NCBI RefSeq assembly: GCF_963082655.1
Contig: NC_081554.1
Coordinates: forward strand, 99,149,273-99,213,272
Length of the DNA stretch: 64,000 bases
Direction of reading: 5' to 3'
From: Stomoxys calcitrans
Taxonomy: Eukaryota > Arthropoda > Insecta > Diptera > Muscidae
This document shows, piece by piece, positions 11,876 to 24,113 of this stretch. The position numbers and the translations under genes are program-made. The notes under the pieces were generated by a model, which was not told the origin of the DNA, ran no database searches, and was given only the letters and a program-made list of their open reading frames with translations. Positions within the stretch are counted from its first letter, which is position 1, and each line of letters opens with the position of its first letter.

Positions 11876-12998
11876 TTGGGAATTTCAGCCTGTTATGGGT
11901 GTATATCTGGTAAATACGAGTGTTGAAGCCTGGTAGAGGTGAGGTGGGTGAGGCTTCGGTCGGCGGTAGTCTACTCGGTGGTAACTAATGCGGGTGCTTC
12001 GATTACGGTCGTGCCACACATCTACTTTCCTCGCTTTTGTGCCGACAGGGTTTAATCTTCGGTCCGAACCTCAGATATTAATTGTCTAAATAAGAATGAA
12101 ATGAACTAGGATAAGTATTACACTTTGAAACAACATATGTAAATGATATGAAAGTAGTTCGTCACGTTACACTGTCTTGACAACATAGACTTCGTTTTCA
12201 TACATACAATTTCAAGTATTTAAGTTTTTCGAAATATTGAAGTTACAACTTACAATATTAACCGAATTTTTTTTACAATATTACCAAAGTTTTTTTGTTT
12301 AGACAAGGAAACAAATTTGTTTTGATAGTTCTATGCTTCGTCTCACAATTTTCGATTTATTAACAAAGGTTTCCGGATTGGGTATGCATTTTACAGCATT
12401 TACCATCAAATTTTTCGAAACTGTTAGCAATTCAGCCACTTTCCGATAATAATTTCCCATCTTAAGTAGTTTTGCATATATTTTCATGTGAACCTGTAGG
12501 TCACAGTCCCTCGATCTGTCTAGGTTACAGGTAGATAAACTTGTTTTTACATTTCTACAAAGGAATAACAGCATTGTATTCACATTGAGTAACAGCTTTT
12601 AATGAATTTTCTACATTTTATAAACGAATTGCCTTACCGTCCCTATTATTTTGCGCAATCTAAAATTGGCAATAGTGCTTTTTGTAGCAATAGTGCTTTC
12701 TTGTGAAATATTAGTACATGTTTCATATATTCGTAACGAGAGTTGTTTTTGCAGTCTACATTCATTAAAAAGGTGTTATAAACCACCGATCTGGTTCTCA
12801 TTTTACGTGCTTTAGAATCCTTTATTTGTCCTTCTTTTGGATTTCCCTATTTTTTGCACATAACTGTATCTCATATTTTATATTTCGCAAATACCTTCCA
12901 TATTTTTCATTCGATTTCAATAAAAAATTTAAATGCCTTAAAATTATATTAAACCTTCCCAAGTTAAGGCATTTGGCACTTGTCTTTATAACATATTA

Positions 12999-13234
12999 TT
13001 GGGGTGCTCAAAAAGTAATTGCGGATGTTTTAAAAGAAAGTAAATGCATTTTTAATAAAACTTAGAATGAACTTTAATCAAATATACTTTTTTTACACCT
13101 TTTTTTCTAAAGTAAGCTAAAAGTAACAGCTGATAACTGACAGAAGAAAGAATGCAATTACAGAGTCACAAGCTGTAAAAAAATTTGTCAACGCCGACTA
13201 TATGAAAAATCCAATTAGTTTTTGGGCAACCCAA
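12999..13234. mobile_element. mariner-type MITE, 236 bp
   Basis: The left end TTGGGGTGCTCAAAAAGTAA and the inverted right end TTGGGTTGCCCAAAAACTAA match over about 30 bp with few differences. TA flanks both ends (12997-12998 and 13235-13236). There is no coding capacity. The ends and interior ('caacgccgactatatgaaaa') look like the widespread insect mariner-derived MITEs whose ends begin TTGGGTTGCCCAAAAAGT. Confidence 0.85.
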
Positions 13235-14049
13235 TATATAGACGATTTGGCTTTTCGATCTCACGAAAATCTGATTTGTTATACATTTTCCATGAAATTC
13301 GGGGCAGTGAGTTATACTGCAACCTTAATTATCCATCTTAAATGCAATTCACAAAGGTCCACCACTTAATACAGTCGTCATATAAAGCAACTCCTCTTAT
13401 AGCATCATAAGGTTCACCCAAAATCCATGGTTGTTTTTTGTATATACGTATCTATTTTTACATTACATTCATTATTCACAAATTTTACCTTAAATTATGC
13501 GCAACAAAACTGTATTTTGTTCGATAAATTGGCAATGTACCTTTGCATAGAGCACTTAAGCCCGATTTCTATTAATGGACCAAAATTGCGCCAAATGAAA
13601 TTTGATATGACATTTTTATATTAACAATAGCCATAGCAAAAATGCTACACATCGAAATTGGCTAAATGTAAAATTTCCAAAATGTCCTGCTTTTCAAGGC
13701 AATAAAAACGTTTGGTCAATTAAAAACGTATGCAGGACCATTGTGGTCGAACAATTACATCAAACTCATTTAGAAATTTCATTCGAGAGAGTTTTGTGTT
13801 GGTCACATTGAAAGACCAAACCATATTTTAGGAGGCAACAAAAAAAGGGTCAGATTAACCCTTTTGTAGTCAGCGGCATTAATGAAACATGTAATGACGA
13901 GCTAAGTATGTTTGGAAATATGTTTAAAGGCTTTAGTTATGGATTCTTCTAAATTTTTAGACCTCTACCCTGTAGGATGTTGTAATTTCGTTGGTAACGC
14001 ATTGTGCTTTGATTTATTTTTCTGAATCGTTAAAGTATGCAGAGAAAAA
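13235..14049. other. intron-like tract, nothing recognised
   Basis: AT-rich DNA with only short chance open frames. No splice-bounded exon or repeat ends are seen. Confidence 0.4.
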
Positions 14050-15000
14050 AAAGTAAAAGCGTGCCTAGTTCGGCCGTTCCGAATTTTGGGTACCCAGCAC
14101 CATGAATTCTGCTAAAATGTACCCTTGTTAACTCAGTTTGTAATTGAATTATTTTGAAACAATCAAAACGGATATTGATTAAAGCTTCGATGGTCTCAAG
14201 AAGCATTTTAAGGGTATTGGGTTTCAAGGGACCTACATCTATTTATGTCCCTATCGGCATAGGATCCGTTGTGAGTATTATAGTACACAAGTGTAGTACT
14301 TCATGTACCAAATTTTAGCCAAATCAGGCAAAACTAAGACTTCTCGAAGTTGTATCCGGAGATTGATGTATTTGTGGCCTATATATATAGTTATGTACAT
14401 ATCTAGTTGGAATTTGGTGTTGGAGGGCATACGTGTACTTCTTGTAGCAAATTTCATATCAGATGAAATCTGAGTGGCTCAAAAAGTCATATCCGGGGAT
14501 CGGTTTATATGGGCAGCTATATCAGTTTATTAACCCATTCGGATCATACTTGGCACGGCTGTGGGAATTCGGAACAGAGTTATTTATGTTAAATTTCAGC
14601 CAAATCAGGTGAAAATGGATTTTTATTCTAGGTTTCTAGGGGCTCAAAACTCAAAGCCGGGGATTGATTTATATAGAGGCTACATCGCAAGAAGTCAAAA
14701 CCGGGACTGTATCCAAATATGAACCAAAATGGCCCATTTGCAAGTCTCCAATGACCTACATCCATTGGAAGTATCTATGCAAAATTTCGAGCTGCTAGCT
14801 TTACGCATTCCACCGCTTTCGTAATTTCGATAGACGGACGGACGTCATGGCTTGATCGACATAGAATGTCGAGACGATCTAGAATATATATACTTTATGG
14901 GTTCAGAGATCAATACTTCGAGGTATTACAAATGGAAGATCAATATTCGGTGTATTACAAACGGAATGACTAGATTATTATACCCCCATCCTATGGTTTA
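14050..15000 (-). repeat. Helentron/DINE-1-like repeat, copy E (old)
   Basis: Opens with 'agtaaaagcgtgcctagttc', a decayed hairpin 'cggccgttccgaa' and 'gtacccagcaccatga'. It has several diverged units, then 'gatagacggacggacg', 'tacaaacggaatgactagat' and 'acccccatcctatgg'. Near full length, reverse orientation. Confidence 0.72.
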
Positions 15001-18000
15001 TACAAATTGTTTCATTACTAAATAATTTCTATGGTGTGCTAACGAAAAAAATTTGCTACTGCTACTTATTTTTAGGCATGTCTTCGAACTAACATGAAAA
15101 CGTGGACAAAACATTGAACCTTATTCGCTTCTTCTTATTTATTCTCCTGCTATCTCTGTCTATTTTGTGTTACTGCTAATACCGGAGGTATTATTATGAA
15201 TAAGTCATTATTTTTAAAACACAGGTATTGCTGAGGCTAGTGATAAATCTATCAAGCCAAATGTAATATTAGACGATATGTATTCTCAAATGCATTTTCA
15301 AATGTGACTAGTCTGAAAGTTGTATACATCGTGTGATACGTACGAAAATTATCATATAAAAGATAAATATGCAATACTTTCGATTAAAGCGAGAGCTAAT
15401 TTCATCGAACATACATAAAGGCAAATGTCTAAAAAAAAAAAAAATACAATGCATATGAGAATATATGTCAATTAGAGCGTATCTGACTTACATATGGAAA
15501 CCAATTTCCCGACTTGGCAATTTTTTTGACAAAATAAAAGTCAACAAAAATCATTTAGAGCTGCATAATACTGTTCCTCCGACACTCAACTGGGACAATG
15601 GTTAACCCACGAAAAGCTATGATGTCAATCCTAGATATTATCGTTGTTAAAAACACATTTACCACCAATTGAAATAATATCCACATTGTTTCCTGGGAGA
15701 AATAAAATCTGAAAGTTCTCTCCTCAGTGGCCACTTAGACTCCCAGTGGGTGCTTCAAATAGAGTACCAATTAGGTACCAATACCTTTATACCTTTGAAT
15801 TTCAAAGTTCTTCCCCTTAGATCTGTTTCGATTAGAGTGACGACATCAGCACGACAAGTTATGGAAACAGAGATTGAATTACAAATGAGTTGTATGAGAA
15901 GCTTTGTTTATCTCCACCTATTTACAGGCGATACAACTGTGCCTTTTTCATGTTAAAGTATTTTCTTGGGAAAACCTTTCGACTTAGCCACAATTTGCGT
16001 GTGTATAAATTTTGTGATTTGTATATGAATGGGTGTATCATGTAGGCTTTCACAACCAGCACAGGTACGAAAAAGAGGAAAATGTTTTTAACAATGTTTG
16101 GAGGTCTGATATGATTGTTGACTTGTCTATTATTTTGTATAAGTTTTTTATTTTTGCAGCTCGTGACCCAGCTAACCACTTTTTTACACATATTAAAACT
16201 TAATTTCTTCAACAATTTTCTCAAACATTACATTATAAATAGCCAAAAATGCGAATAATGAAAGAAAAGTGTGATTAAAAAAACCGATTATTTTAATGAT
16301 GTCTATTCTATCTTCTAGTCCATTGGGAAATATTAGATGGAATTTGCGGAAGGCATATCTGCAAAAGCGAAAAATCCAATCACGATTTTATTTCAATGTG
16401 TCAATACAATAAAATAATGTCTGTAATGTCTAAACTATATTGCATTTAAAAAATAATTTGCCGAAAATTAGATGAGGCTGTTTTGATTAGTACCTGGTTT
16501 AATTCGAACAATGCTAAATTACTAATAATGATAGGAAAAAAAAACATGGATCTTTTCCATTTCCTGCGGTTCATATTTTATTTTAATACCATTTGGTATT
16601 AATTCAACTTGAAGGAAACTATTACGATTTGATATCGTCACGTTTACAGTCTTGTCATGGCAAAGTAATGTATGTGGAATTAATTGATGAATAAAACGAA
16701 TCGAGTTTGGCCAAGATGTAACATTCACAAGCGATATAAAATGAATAAATGGTACTTGTTTTAATCCATTAAAAGGTGAAATGTTCAAGTGATAACGGTA
16801 ATGGCATTAAAACAATATGGGTTTGGTACTGGAGCCAATAACAATTTGGTATTAAAAGCAATAACTACTTGGTAATACATTATATACTAAACGGTACTTG
16901 GAGCAATTTATTTTATCTGTACCAGATGGTATCGCTTTGATACCATAAGTGATTGCTTCACTATTCATACCACATGGTATCGAAATAAGCAGGTTTGTTA
17001 TCAATTTTTTCGAATCAATCGATAATCAATTTTAGACATTGCCGAATTGGCTTGTATTCTTTATTATTTTCAATCGCCGAAAAACTTTGTGGAAAGAATA
17101 GAAAAATGCGATTCGTTTCACTGTTTGTAGGTGGCATGTCACTTGCGGCTGCACTAAAAAGGGGTCATATCAGTATTAATTGCACATTTAAATGTGGATG
17201 TGTGTTTTGCCCCTTTTATTGGATTTCTTCAGCGAGTGGCATGGAAACTCAGACATGTTAAACAAAAGAAATAACTACTATAACTACTACGATTGAAACC
17301 TGACACAAGTTGGTCAATCCTCTTTGGCTGACCATCTCACGCAATATGACAGAGTGTTCCGTAACAAAAAAACGCACCATGAATCATATAAATAGCAACA
17401 AGAAGTGTATCCACAATCCTTTGAGACCACAATGGAAAAACTGAGGCAAAACTTAACCCATCTGTTAGCATTGCAATAAATTACAGAAAATTCTAGTTCT
17501 CATGCTCGCCCAGGGATGAAGAGGGGCTGGAAGTCAATGGGTCTCTAGCTGTGGACCGCTCTGGTCAAACAAGTTAATTCATCAACACCATGGTACATGG
17601 GTGAAACCACTTTTCATTAAAAATTATCATTGATTCATTAAAAAACTTAACGAGAGAATCCTTTTCCAACAACCCATGCTAGCAGGCCCACACATGGCAT
17701 GTGGATCATGTGTACTTGGTCCTTATCTCTGATGGTCGCCACATTAGTGTTAGTGGGTGTTAAGACCTTTTTTGTGTTAAACCATTTTCCGTTTGCCCCT
17801 TCCCTCAACTTCACACCAAACATTCAAGGTGTTTCATTATTTTAAATGTGTTTGTATGGACCTTTAGAGTGTCGGAGAATGTGTGCGTGTGTGTGCTTTT
17901 CTCTTTGCTTTGCATTAATTTAAATTGTGTTGTATGCATTTGGCAAAAGGGGCCAAGTGCCATAAATATCCTGGCTTGTGCCCCGGGCTCTGCACTCCCT

Positions 18001-19099
18001 ATTCACTCTTTCACTGCCCCATTCGTGTTTGCATAAAGAACAACGCTTTAACATTTGTTTTTTAAATTTTATGAGGGCTTAAATGAGACATTTACCATTA
18101 AACGGATGTCTTCTAAAACGGATGCCAAAAACTGGAGGCAATGCCAACAACGAGTAGCATAACCAAAAACGAAAAAAAATGGAATAACAACTTATATAGC
18201 TTGCCATGATGGCTGGTGCCAACAAAGTCGTCACCTCTTGGTTTGGTGTTAATGAAGGTGGTGTATAACGAGCGGGTAGCCTTTTTGGCTACATTTGAAC
18301 ATTGCTTTATCGTTGCAGAAACTATGGCGTTTAGTATGGGTATGGAAATAGTTTTCAGATACAAAATAATGACTTAATTTTAGAGACCGTTTGATGATTT
18401 TAGGTTTCAATACCACAGAAAAAAAACCAAACTTTAAGTTTACTTTCAATGAATTGTCTCAACAGTAATTGGTAAAGATTCGATACAACCATGAGTGTTG
18501 TTATAATAAATAACGAGGATTGTGAACTATATAAAGGTCTCAAAGTTATTAGAGTTCTACACAAGATATCTTAAGAGTCCGCACAAGACGTCTAGTTAAG
18601 GTCTTCTGTCTGTATGATATATTAATTTTGAAACCTATCGTTGAGACTGCAACTCAAATGAGCAAATAAAATGAGAAAAAAACGCCTAGCATACATTCGC
18701 ATCAGAGACCGGCCTCTGATAAGAAGACTTTTTCATGCCTCATTTTTGTTGCAAGTTCAGCGACTAAAAACGACTGTTTAGAATAAGGCTTGTTTTATTC
18801 GTGTGATAGTGGGTACAGGTTTCAAAACAATACGAACTCTATTTCGACCATTAGTAAAAGCTGCTGCTGTTTTTTAACCGCGAAGTAGCAAACACTCTTG
18901 CTTAAATGGGTCAAACCACTTTACCAACATTTTAGACCCATACGCATCCATCGTCATCAATGGCACTTGCAATCAAATTCAACTACAAAACTTATTGATT
19001 TAGATCACATTTAATTTTTGAATATTATAATTTGGCTAGCAATACTACATGCGGTAGGCAGAAAACTAACATTTGGGAGAAAAACATACAAAACCTACG
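15001..19099. other. intron-like tract without supported genes
   Basis: AT-rich sequence with short chance frames. The only structure I single out is the cluster of palindromes at 16580-16990. No exon with matching splice signals is seen. Confidence 0.4.
16580..16990. repeat. cluster of ATACCA-NN-TGGTAT palindromes
   Basis: Within about 400 bp the palindrome-like 14-mers ATACCATTTGGTAT (16587), GTACCAGATGGTAT (about 16920) and ATACCACATGGTAT (about 16969) occur, with many half-sites ('tttggtactgg', 'tttggtattaaaagcaat', 'cttggtaatac', 'cggtacttgg'). Similar half-sites occur at 15760-15790. It may be a decayed repeat array. Function unknown. Confidence 0.45.
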
Positions 19100-19101
19100 T
19101 A

Positions 19102-19520
19102 CAGTGACTTACATAAGCATTCGTTTTTCTGTTTTCTTCAAATGTGTTAGAGTCTTTGTAAACCTATGAACATTTTTGTAAAAATATTTTTATCGAAATG
19201 CGTAAGGATGAATATAAAGAAGCGAACTATGCCAAAACAAATTCGCAAAACAACTTCATTGTTTTATTTTTAGGGAATAATAGAAAAAAACTAAAAATCT
19301 TGCTCAAAAAAGTATTTATCGGTGAATATGTCACAAAGTTAGGACTATATATTGATCACACTTAGTACACATCTGAACGTAACTCCTTATTGCTACAGAC
19401 GGCCTCTAATCATATTGGCATCGATTCTAACAATTTTCGACACATTTCTGGAGTGATTTTGTTCCATTATTCCTGCAGCACTTGATTATTGAAACGTACA
19501 TTATAAAGAAAATATAAACT
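19102..19520 (-). mobile_element. Tc1-like element relic with transposase C-terminus
   Basis: A terminal-repeat-like CAGTGACTTACATAAGCATT starts right after TA at 19100-19101. The minus strand at about 19415-19500 reads a decayed transposase tail similar to 'LQE.WNKITPEMCRKLLESM', the region after the catalytic Glu in Tc1-like enzymes. The right end is not found. The copy may be truncated before the Helentron-like repeat at 19671. Confidence 0.55.
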
Positions 19521-19670
19521 ATGTTTATTATAGAGGTCTATTTTTCTTTTACTTTCATGAAACATTGCTACACGATTTACACGACATTTCGCAAATAGCA
19601 TTTCACTCTCCAATTTTTTTGACTTTATTCAATTTTCTTTTTTGCTGTTTAGTTTAACATCATTTTTATT

Positions 19671-21407
19671 ATACCCTCCACCATAAGATGGGGGGTATAC
19701 TAATTTCGTCATTCTGTTTGTAACTACTCGAAATATTCGTCTGAGACCCCATAAAGTATATATATTCTTGATCGTCGTGAAATTTTGTGTCGATCTAGCC
19801 ATGTCCGTCCGTCTGTCCGTCCGTCCGTCTGTCTGTCGAAAGCACGTTAACTTCCGAAGGAGTAAAGCTAGCCGCTTGAAATTTTGCACAAATACTTCTT
19901 ATTAGTGTAGGTCGGTTAGTATTGTAAATGGGCCATATCGGTCCATGTTTTGATATAGCTGCCATATAAACCGATCTTGGGTCTTGACTTCTTGAGTCTC
20001 TAGAGTGCGCAATTCTTATCCGATTGGAATGAAATTTTGCACGACGTGTTTTGTTATGATATCCAACAACTGTGCCAAGTATAGTTCAAATCGGTCTATA
20101 ACCTGATATAGCTGCCATATAAACCGATCTTGGGTCTTGACTTCTTGAGCATCTAGAGTGCGCAATTCTTATCCGATTGGAATTAAATTTTGCACGACGT
20201 GTTTTGTTATGATATCCAACAACTGTGCCAAGTATGGTTCAAATCGGTCCATAACCTGATATAGCTGTCATATAAACCGATCTTGGGTCTTGACTTCTTG
20301 AGCCTCTAGAGTGCGCAATTCTTATCCGATTGAAATGAAATTTTGCACGACGTGTTTTGTTATTATATCCAAGAACTGTGCCAAGTATAGTTCAAATCGG
20401 TCCATAACCTGATATAGCTGCCATATAAACCGATCTTGGGTCTTGACTTCTTGAGCCTCTAGAGGGCGCAATTCTTATCCGAATGGAATGGAATTTCGCA
20501 CGACGTGTTTTGTTATGATACCCAACAACTGTGCCAAGTATGGTTTAAATCGGTCCATAACCTGATATAGCTGCCATATAAACCGATCTTGGGTCTTGAC
20601 TTCTTGAGCCTCTAGAGGGCACAATTCTTATCCGATTGGAATGAATTTTTGCACCAAGTATTTCGTTATGATATCCAAGAACTGTGCCAAGTATGGTTCA
20701 AATCGGTTCATAACCTGATATAGCTGTCATATAAACAGATCTGGGGATTTGACTTCTTGAGCTTCTAGAGGGCGCAATTCTTATCCGATTTGGCTGAAAT
20801 TTTGCATGACGTATTTTATTTTTACTTTCAACAACTGTGTCAAATAAGGTTCAAATCGGTTCATAACCTGATATAGCTGCCATATAAACCGATCTGGGAT
20901 ATTGACTTCTTGACCCCTAGAAGTCGCAATTATTATCCGATATGCATGAAATTTTGTACGACGGATCCTCTCATGACCATCAACAAACGTGTTTATTATG
21001 GTCAGAATCGGTCTATAGCCCGATACAGATCCCATATAAATCGTTCTCTCTATTTTATTTCGTGAGCCCCAATGGGCGCAATTCTTATACGAATTGGCTG
21101 AAATTTTACACAGGTCTCCAACATATAATTTAATTGTGGTCCAAACCGGACCATATCTTGATATCGTTTTAATAGCAGAGCAACTCTTTTCTTATATCCT
21201 TTTTTGCCTAAGAAGAGATGCCGGGAAAAGAACTCGACAAATGCGATCCATGGTGGAGGGTATATAAAATTCGGCCCGGCCGAACTTAGCACGCTTTTAC
21301 TTTTTTTGCCTAAGAAGAGATGCCGGGAAAAGAACTCGACAAATGCGATCCATGGTGGAGGGTATATAAGATTCGGCCCGGCCGAACTTAGCACGCTTTT
21401 ACTTGTT
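19671..21407 (+). repeat. Helentron/DINE-1-like repeat, copy F (full length)
   Basis: Best copy of the family. It starts 'ataccctccaccataagatg', then 'tttcgtcattctgtttgtaa', a CCGT microsatellite, 'cttccgaaggagtaaagcta', then tandem 153-bp units. The motif 'gatatagctgycatataaac' recurs at 19952, 20105, 20258, 20411, 20564, 20717 and 20870, exactly 153 bp apart. It ends with 'ccatggtggagggtatataa', the hairpin TTCGGCCCGGCCGAA and 'cttttacttgtt'. The start and end share inverted TACCCTCCACCAT/ATGGTGGAGGGTA. The terminal 102 bp is duplicated. There is no real coding sequence. Confidence 0.88.
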
Positions 21408-21483
21408 TTTAATATTAGTTTATTTTATTTTGTTTTGTTTGATATTATTTCATTTTATTAAATCTTATTTAAATATATTTTAT

Positions 21484-22186
21484 AATACCCACCACCATAT
21501 GAGGGGGTTACTAATTATGAAATTATTGATCTGCGACCTTTTAAAGTACATTTATATATATTCATGATCGTCTTGACATTCTTATTCGATCAAGCCATGT
21601 CCTTCCGTCTGTCGAAATCATGATAGCGGTCGAAAGAAAGAAGATGTCCACTTGAAATTTTGCACAGTTTCTTCTTATTGATGTATGTCGTTGGGGATAG
21701 GGCAATTTTGGTTCAAATTTAGATATAGCCTTCATATAAACCGATCTTCGGATTTGACATCTAGAGATCATGGAGTTGCATATTGGCAGAAATTTTGCAC
21801 TAAGTGTTCTGTTACCACTTCCAACAACCGCGCTAAGTACGGTTAAAATCGGTCTATAAGCTGGTGTAGCTCTCGATTTGAGATCTTGAGCCCTTGAAAG
21901 CCGATTTAGCTGAAATTTTGTACGTAGTGTTCTGATATGACTTCCAACAAGCGTTGTAAGTATGGTCTACAGCGGTGTATAACGTGATGTAGCTTCAATA
22001 TAAACCGATCGCCTGATTAGCCTTCTACGTCCCTAAGAAGCTTAAACTTTTGGCTGCTTTGATAGAATGTACGTACAGTACGCAAGTGTCCTACCACTAA
22101 GTTAATTTTTGTACTTTTTTATTATAATGTATAGTGGTGGGTTCTCAAGATTCGGCCCAGCCGAACTTAGTACGTTTTTACTTGTT
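21484..22186 (+). repeat. Helentron/DINE-1-like repeat, copy G (diverged)
   Basis: Starts 'aatacccaccaccatatgag' and contains about three diverged internal units. It ends 'gtggtgggttctcaagattc', hairpin 'ttcggcccagccgaa' and 'gtttttacttgtt'. AT-only TTTTA-type DNA separates it from copies F and H on each side. Confidence 0.78.
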
Positions 22187-22294
22187 TTATTTTATTTATT
22201 TTTGTTTTATATTACTTTATTTCATTTTGTTTTATTTAATTTTAATTTATTTTATTTAATGTTCTTTTATATTATTTTATTTTTCTTTACTTAT

Positions 22295-23956
22295 TATACC
22301 CTCCACCATAAGATGGGGGGTATACTAATTTCGTCATTCTGTTTGTAACTACTCGAAATATTCGTCTGAGACCCCATAAAGTATATATATTCTTGATCGT
22401 CGTGACATTTTATGTCGATCTAGCCATGTCCGTCCGTCTGTCCGTCCGTCCGTCCGTCCGTCCGTCCGTCCGTCCGTCCGTCCGTCCGTCCGTCCGTCTG
22501 TCTGTCGAAAGCACGCTAACTTCCGAAGGAGTAAAGCTAGCCGCTTGAAATTTTGCACAAATACTTCTTATTAGTGTAGGTCGGTTGGTATTGTAAATGG
22601 GCCATATCGGTCCATGTTTTGATATAGCTGCCATATAAACCGATCTTGGGTCTTGACTTCTTGAGCCTCTAGAGTGCGCAATTCTTATCCGATTGGAATG
22701 AAATTTTGCACGACGTGTTTTGCTATGATGTCCAACAACTGTGCCAAGTATAGTTCAAATCGGTCCATAACCTGATATAGCTGCCATATAAACCGATCTT
22801 GGGTCTTGACTTCTTGAGCCTCTATAGTGCGCAATTCTTACCCGATCAGAATGAAATTTTGCACGACGTGTTTTGTTATGATATCCAACAACTGTGCTAA
22901 GTATGGTTCAAATCGGTCCATAACCTGATATAGCTGCCATATAAACCGATCTTGGGTCTTGACTTCTTGAGCCTCTAGAGTGCGCAATTCTTACCCGATC
23001 AGAATGAAATTTTGCACGACGTGTTTTGTTATGATATCCAACAACTGTGCCAAGTATGGTTTTAATCGGTCCATAACCTGATATAGCTGCCATATAAACC
23101 GATCTTGGGTCTTGACTTCTTGAGCCTCTAGAGGGCGCAATTCTTATCCGATTGGAATGGAATTTCGCACGACGTGTTTTGTTATTATATCCAACAACTG
23201 TGCCAAGTATGGTTTAAATCGGTGCATAACCTGATATAGCTGCCATATAAACCGATCTTGGGTCTTGACTTCTTGAGCCTCTAGAGTGCGCAATTCTTAC
23301 CCGATCAGAATGAAATTTTACACGACGTGTTTTGTTATGATATCCAACAACTGTGCCAAGTATGGTTGAAATCGGTCCATAACCTGATATAGCTGCCATA
23401 TAAACCGATCTTGGGTCTTGACTTCTTGAGCCTCTAGAGGGCACAGTTCTTATCCAATTTGAATGAATTTTTGCACGAAGTATTTGGTTATGATATCCAA
23501 CGAATGTGCCAAGTATGGTTGAAATCGGTCCATAACCTGATATAGCTGTCATATAAACAGATCTGGGGATTTGACTTCTTGAGCTTCTAGAGGGCGCAAT
23601 TCTTATCCGATTTGGCTGAAATTTTGCATGACGTATTTTATTTTTACTTTCAACAACTCATAACCTGATATAGCTGCCATATAAACCGATCTGGGATCTT
23701 GACTTCTTGACCCCTAGAGGTCGCAATTATTATCCGATATGCCTGAAATTTTGTACGACGGATCCTCTCATGACCATCAACAAACGTGTTTTTTATGGTC
23801 TGAATCGGTCTATAGCCCGATACAGATCCCATATAAATCGTTCTCTCTATTTTACTTCGTGTGCCCCAATGGGCGCAATTCTTATACGAATTGGCTGAAA
23901 TTTTACACAGGTCTCCAACATATAATTTAATTGTGGTCCGAACCGGACCATATCTT
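22295..23956 (+). repeat. Helentron/DINE-1-like repeat, copy H (3' end lost)
   Basis: Very similar to copy F from 'taccctccaccataagatgg' through several 153-bp units and the distal block 'gatcctctcatgaccatcaa'. It stops at 'ccggaccatatcttg' without the hairpin end. Relative to F it lacks about 31 bp near 23656 and has a longer CCGT tract. Confidence 0.85.
22430..22500. repeat. CCGT tetranucleotide microsatellite
   Basis: About 17 near-perfect CCGT units inside copy H. Other copies carry 3-6 units, so this is a local expansion. Confidence 0.95.
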
Positions 23957-24113
23957 GTTTTTTTATTATTTTAGTTTGGTTAAGTGTTTATTATTATTTT
24001 GTTGTAGTTAAATTTTTATTATTTTATTTTATTTTACTCTCCTCCTAACAAACCCATCATAAATTGAGCAGAAATTTTCAGCTGTGAAAGATACAAATTA
24101 AATTTGAACATTT

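Larger units (their letters stand above)
10300..12583 (-). pseudogene. Tc1-like transposase remnants
   Basis: Two separated minus-strand pieces. At 12299-12583 a helix-turn-helix-like N-terminus is readable ('LLKMGNYYRKVAELLTVSKN'). At about 10310-10400 the catalytic C-terminus reads 'VLGWPPNSPYLNSIEKFWN', corresponding to the Tc1 'WP..SPDLNPIE..W' motif, with Asp changed to Tyr but the catalytic Glu kept. The segment between is occupied by later insertions and decay. The protein cannot be functional. Confidence 0.7.
9867..12866. mobile_element. degenerate Tc1-like transposon with IR/DR ends, carrying nested insertions
   Basis: The left end, CAGTTATGAGCAAAA (9867), and the right end, inverted CAGTTATGTGCAAAA (to 12866), differ at one base and both abut TA. 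A second, internal motif, TGTGCAAAATAATAGGGACA at 10061-10080, recurs inverted at about 12637-12657. The layout is therefore outer and inner repeats about 200 bp apart at each end (IR/DR type). Transposase remnants lie on the minus strand. The 3-kb length is inflated by a minisatellite repeat and a SINE inserted in the middle. Confidence 0.72.

Noticed and set aside
19952..21000. Regular repeat array reminiscent of CRISPR or satellite
   Set aside because: Units are contiguous 153-bp tandem copies without spacers, lie inside a dispersed element, and occur in a fly genome.
22908..23552. Minus-strand frames with a 51-residue repeating peptide ('MAAISGYGPI', 'RGSRSQDPRSVYM')
   Set aside because: 153 bp is divisible by three, so tandem units stay open by arithmetic. 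The frames are in non-coding repeat copies on many sites and both strands, with no gene structure.
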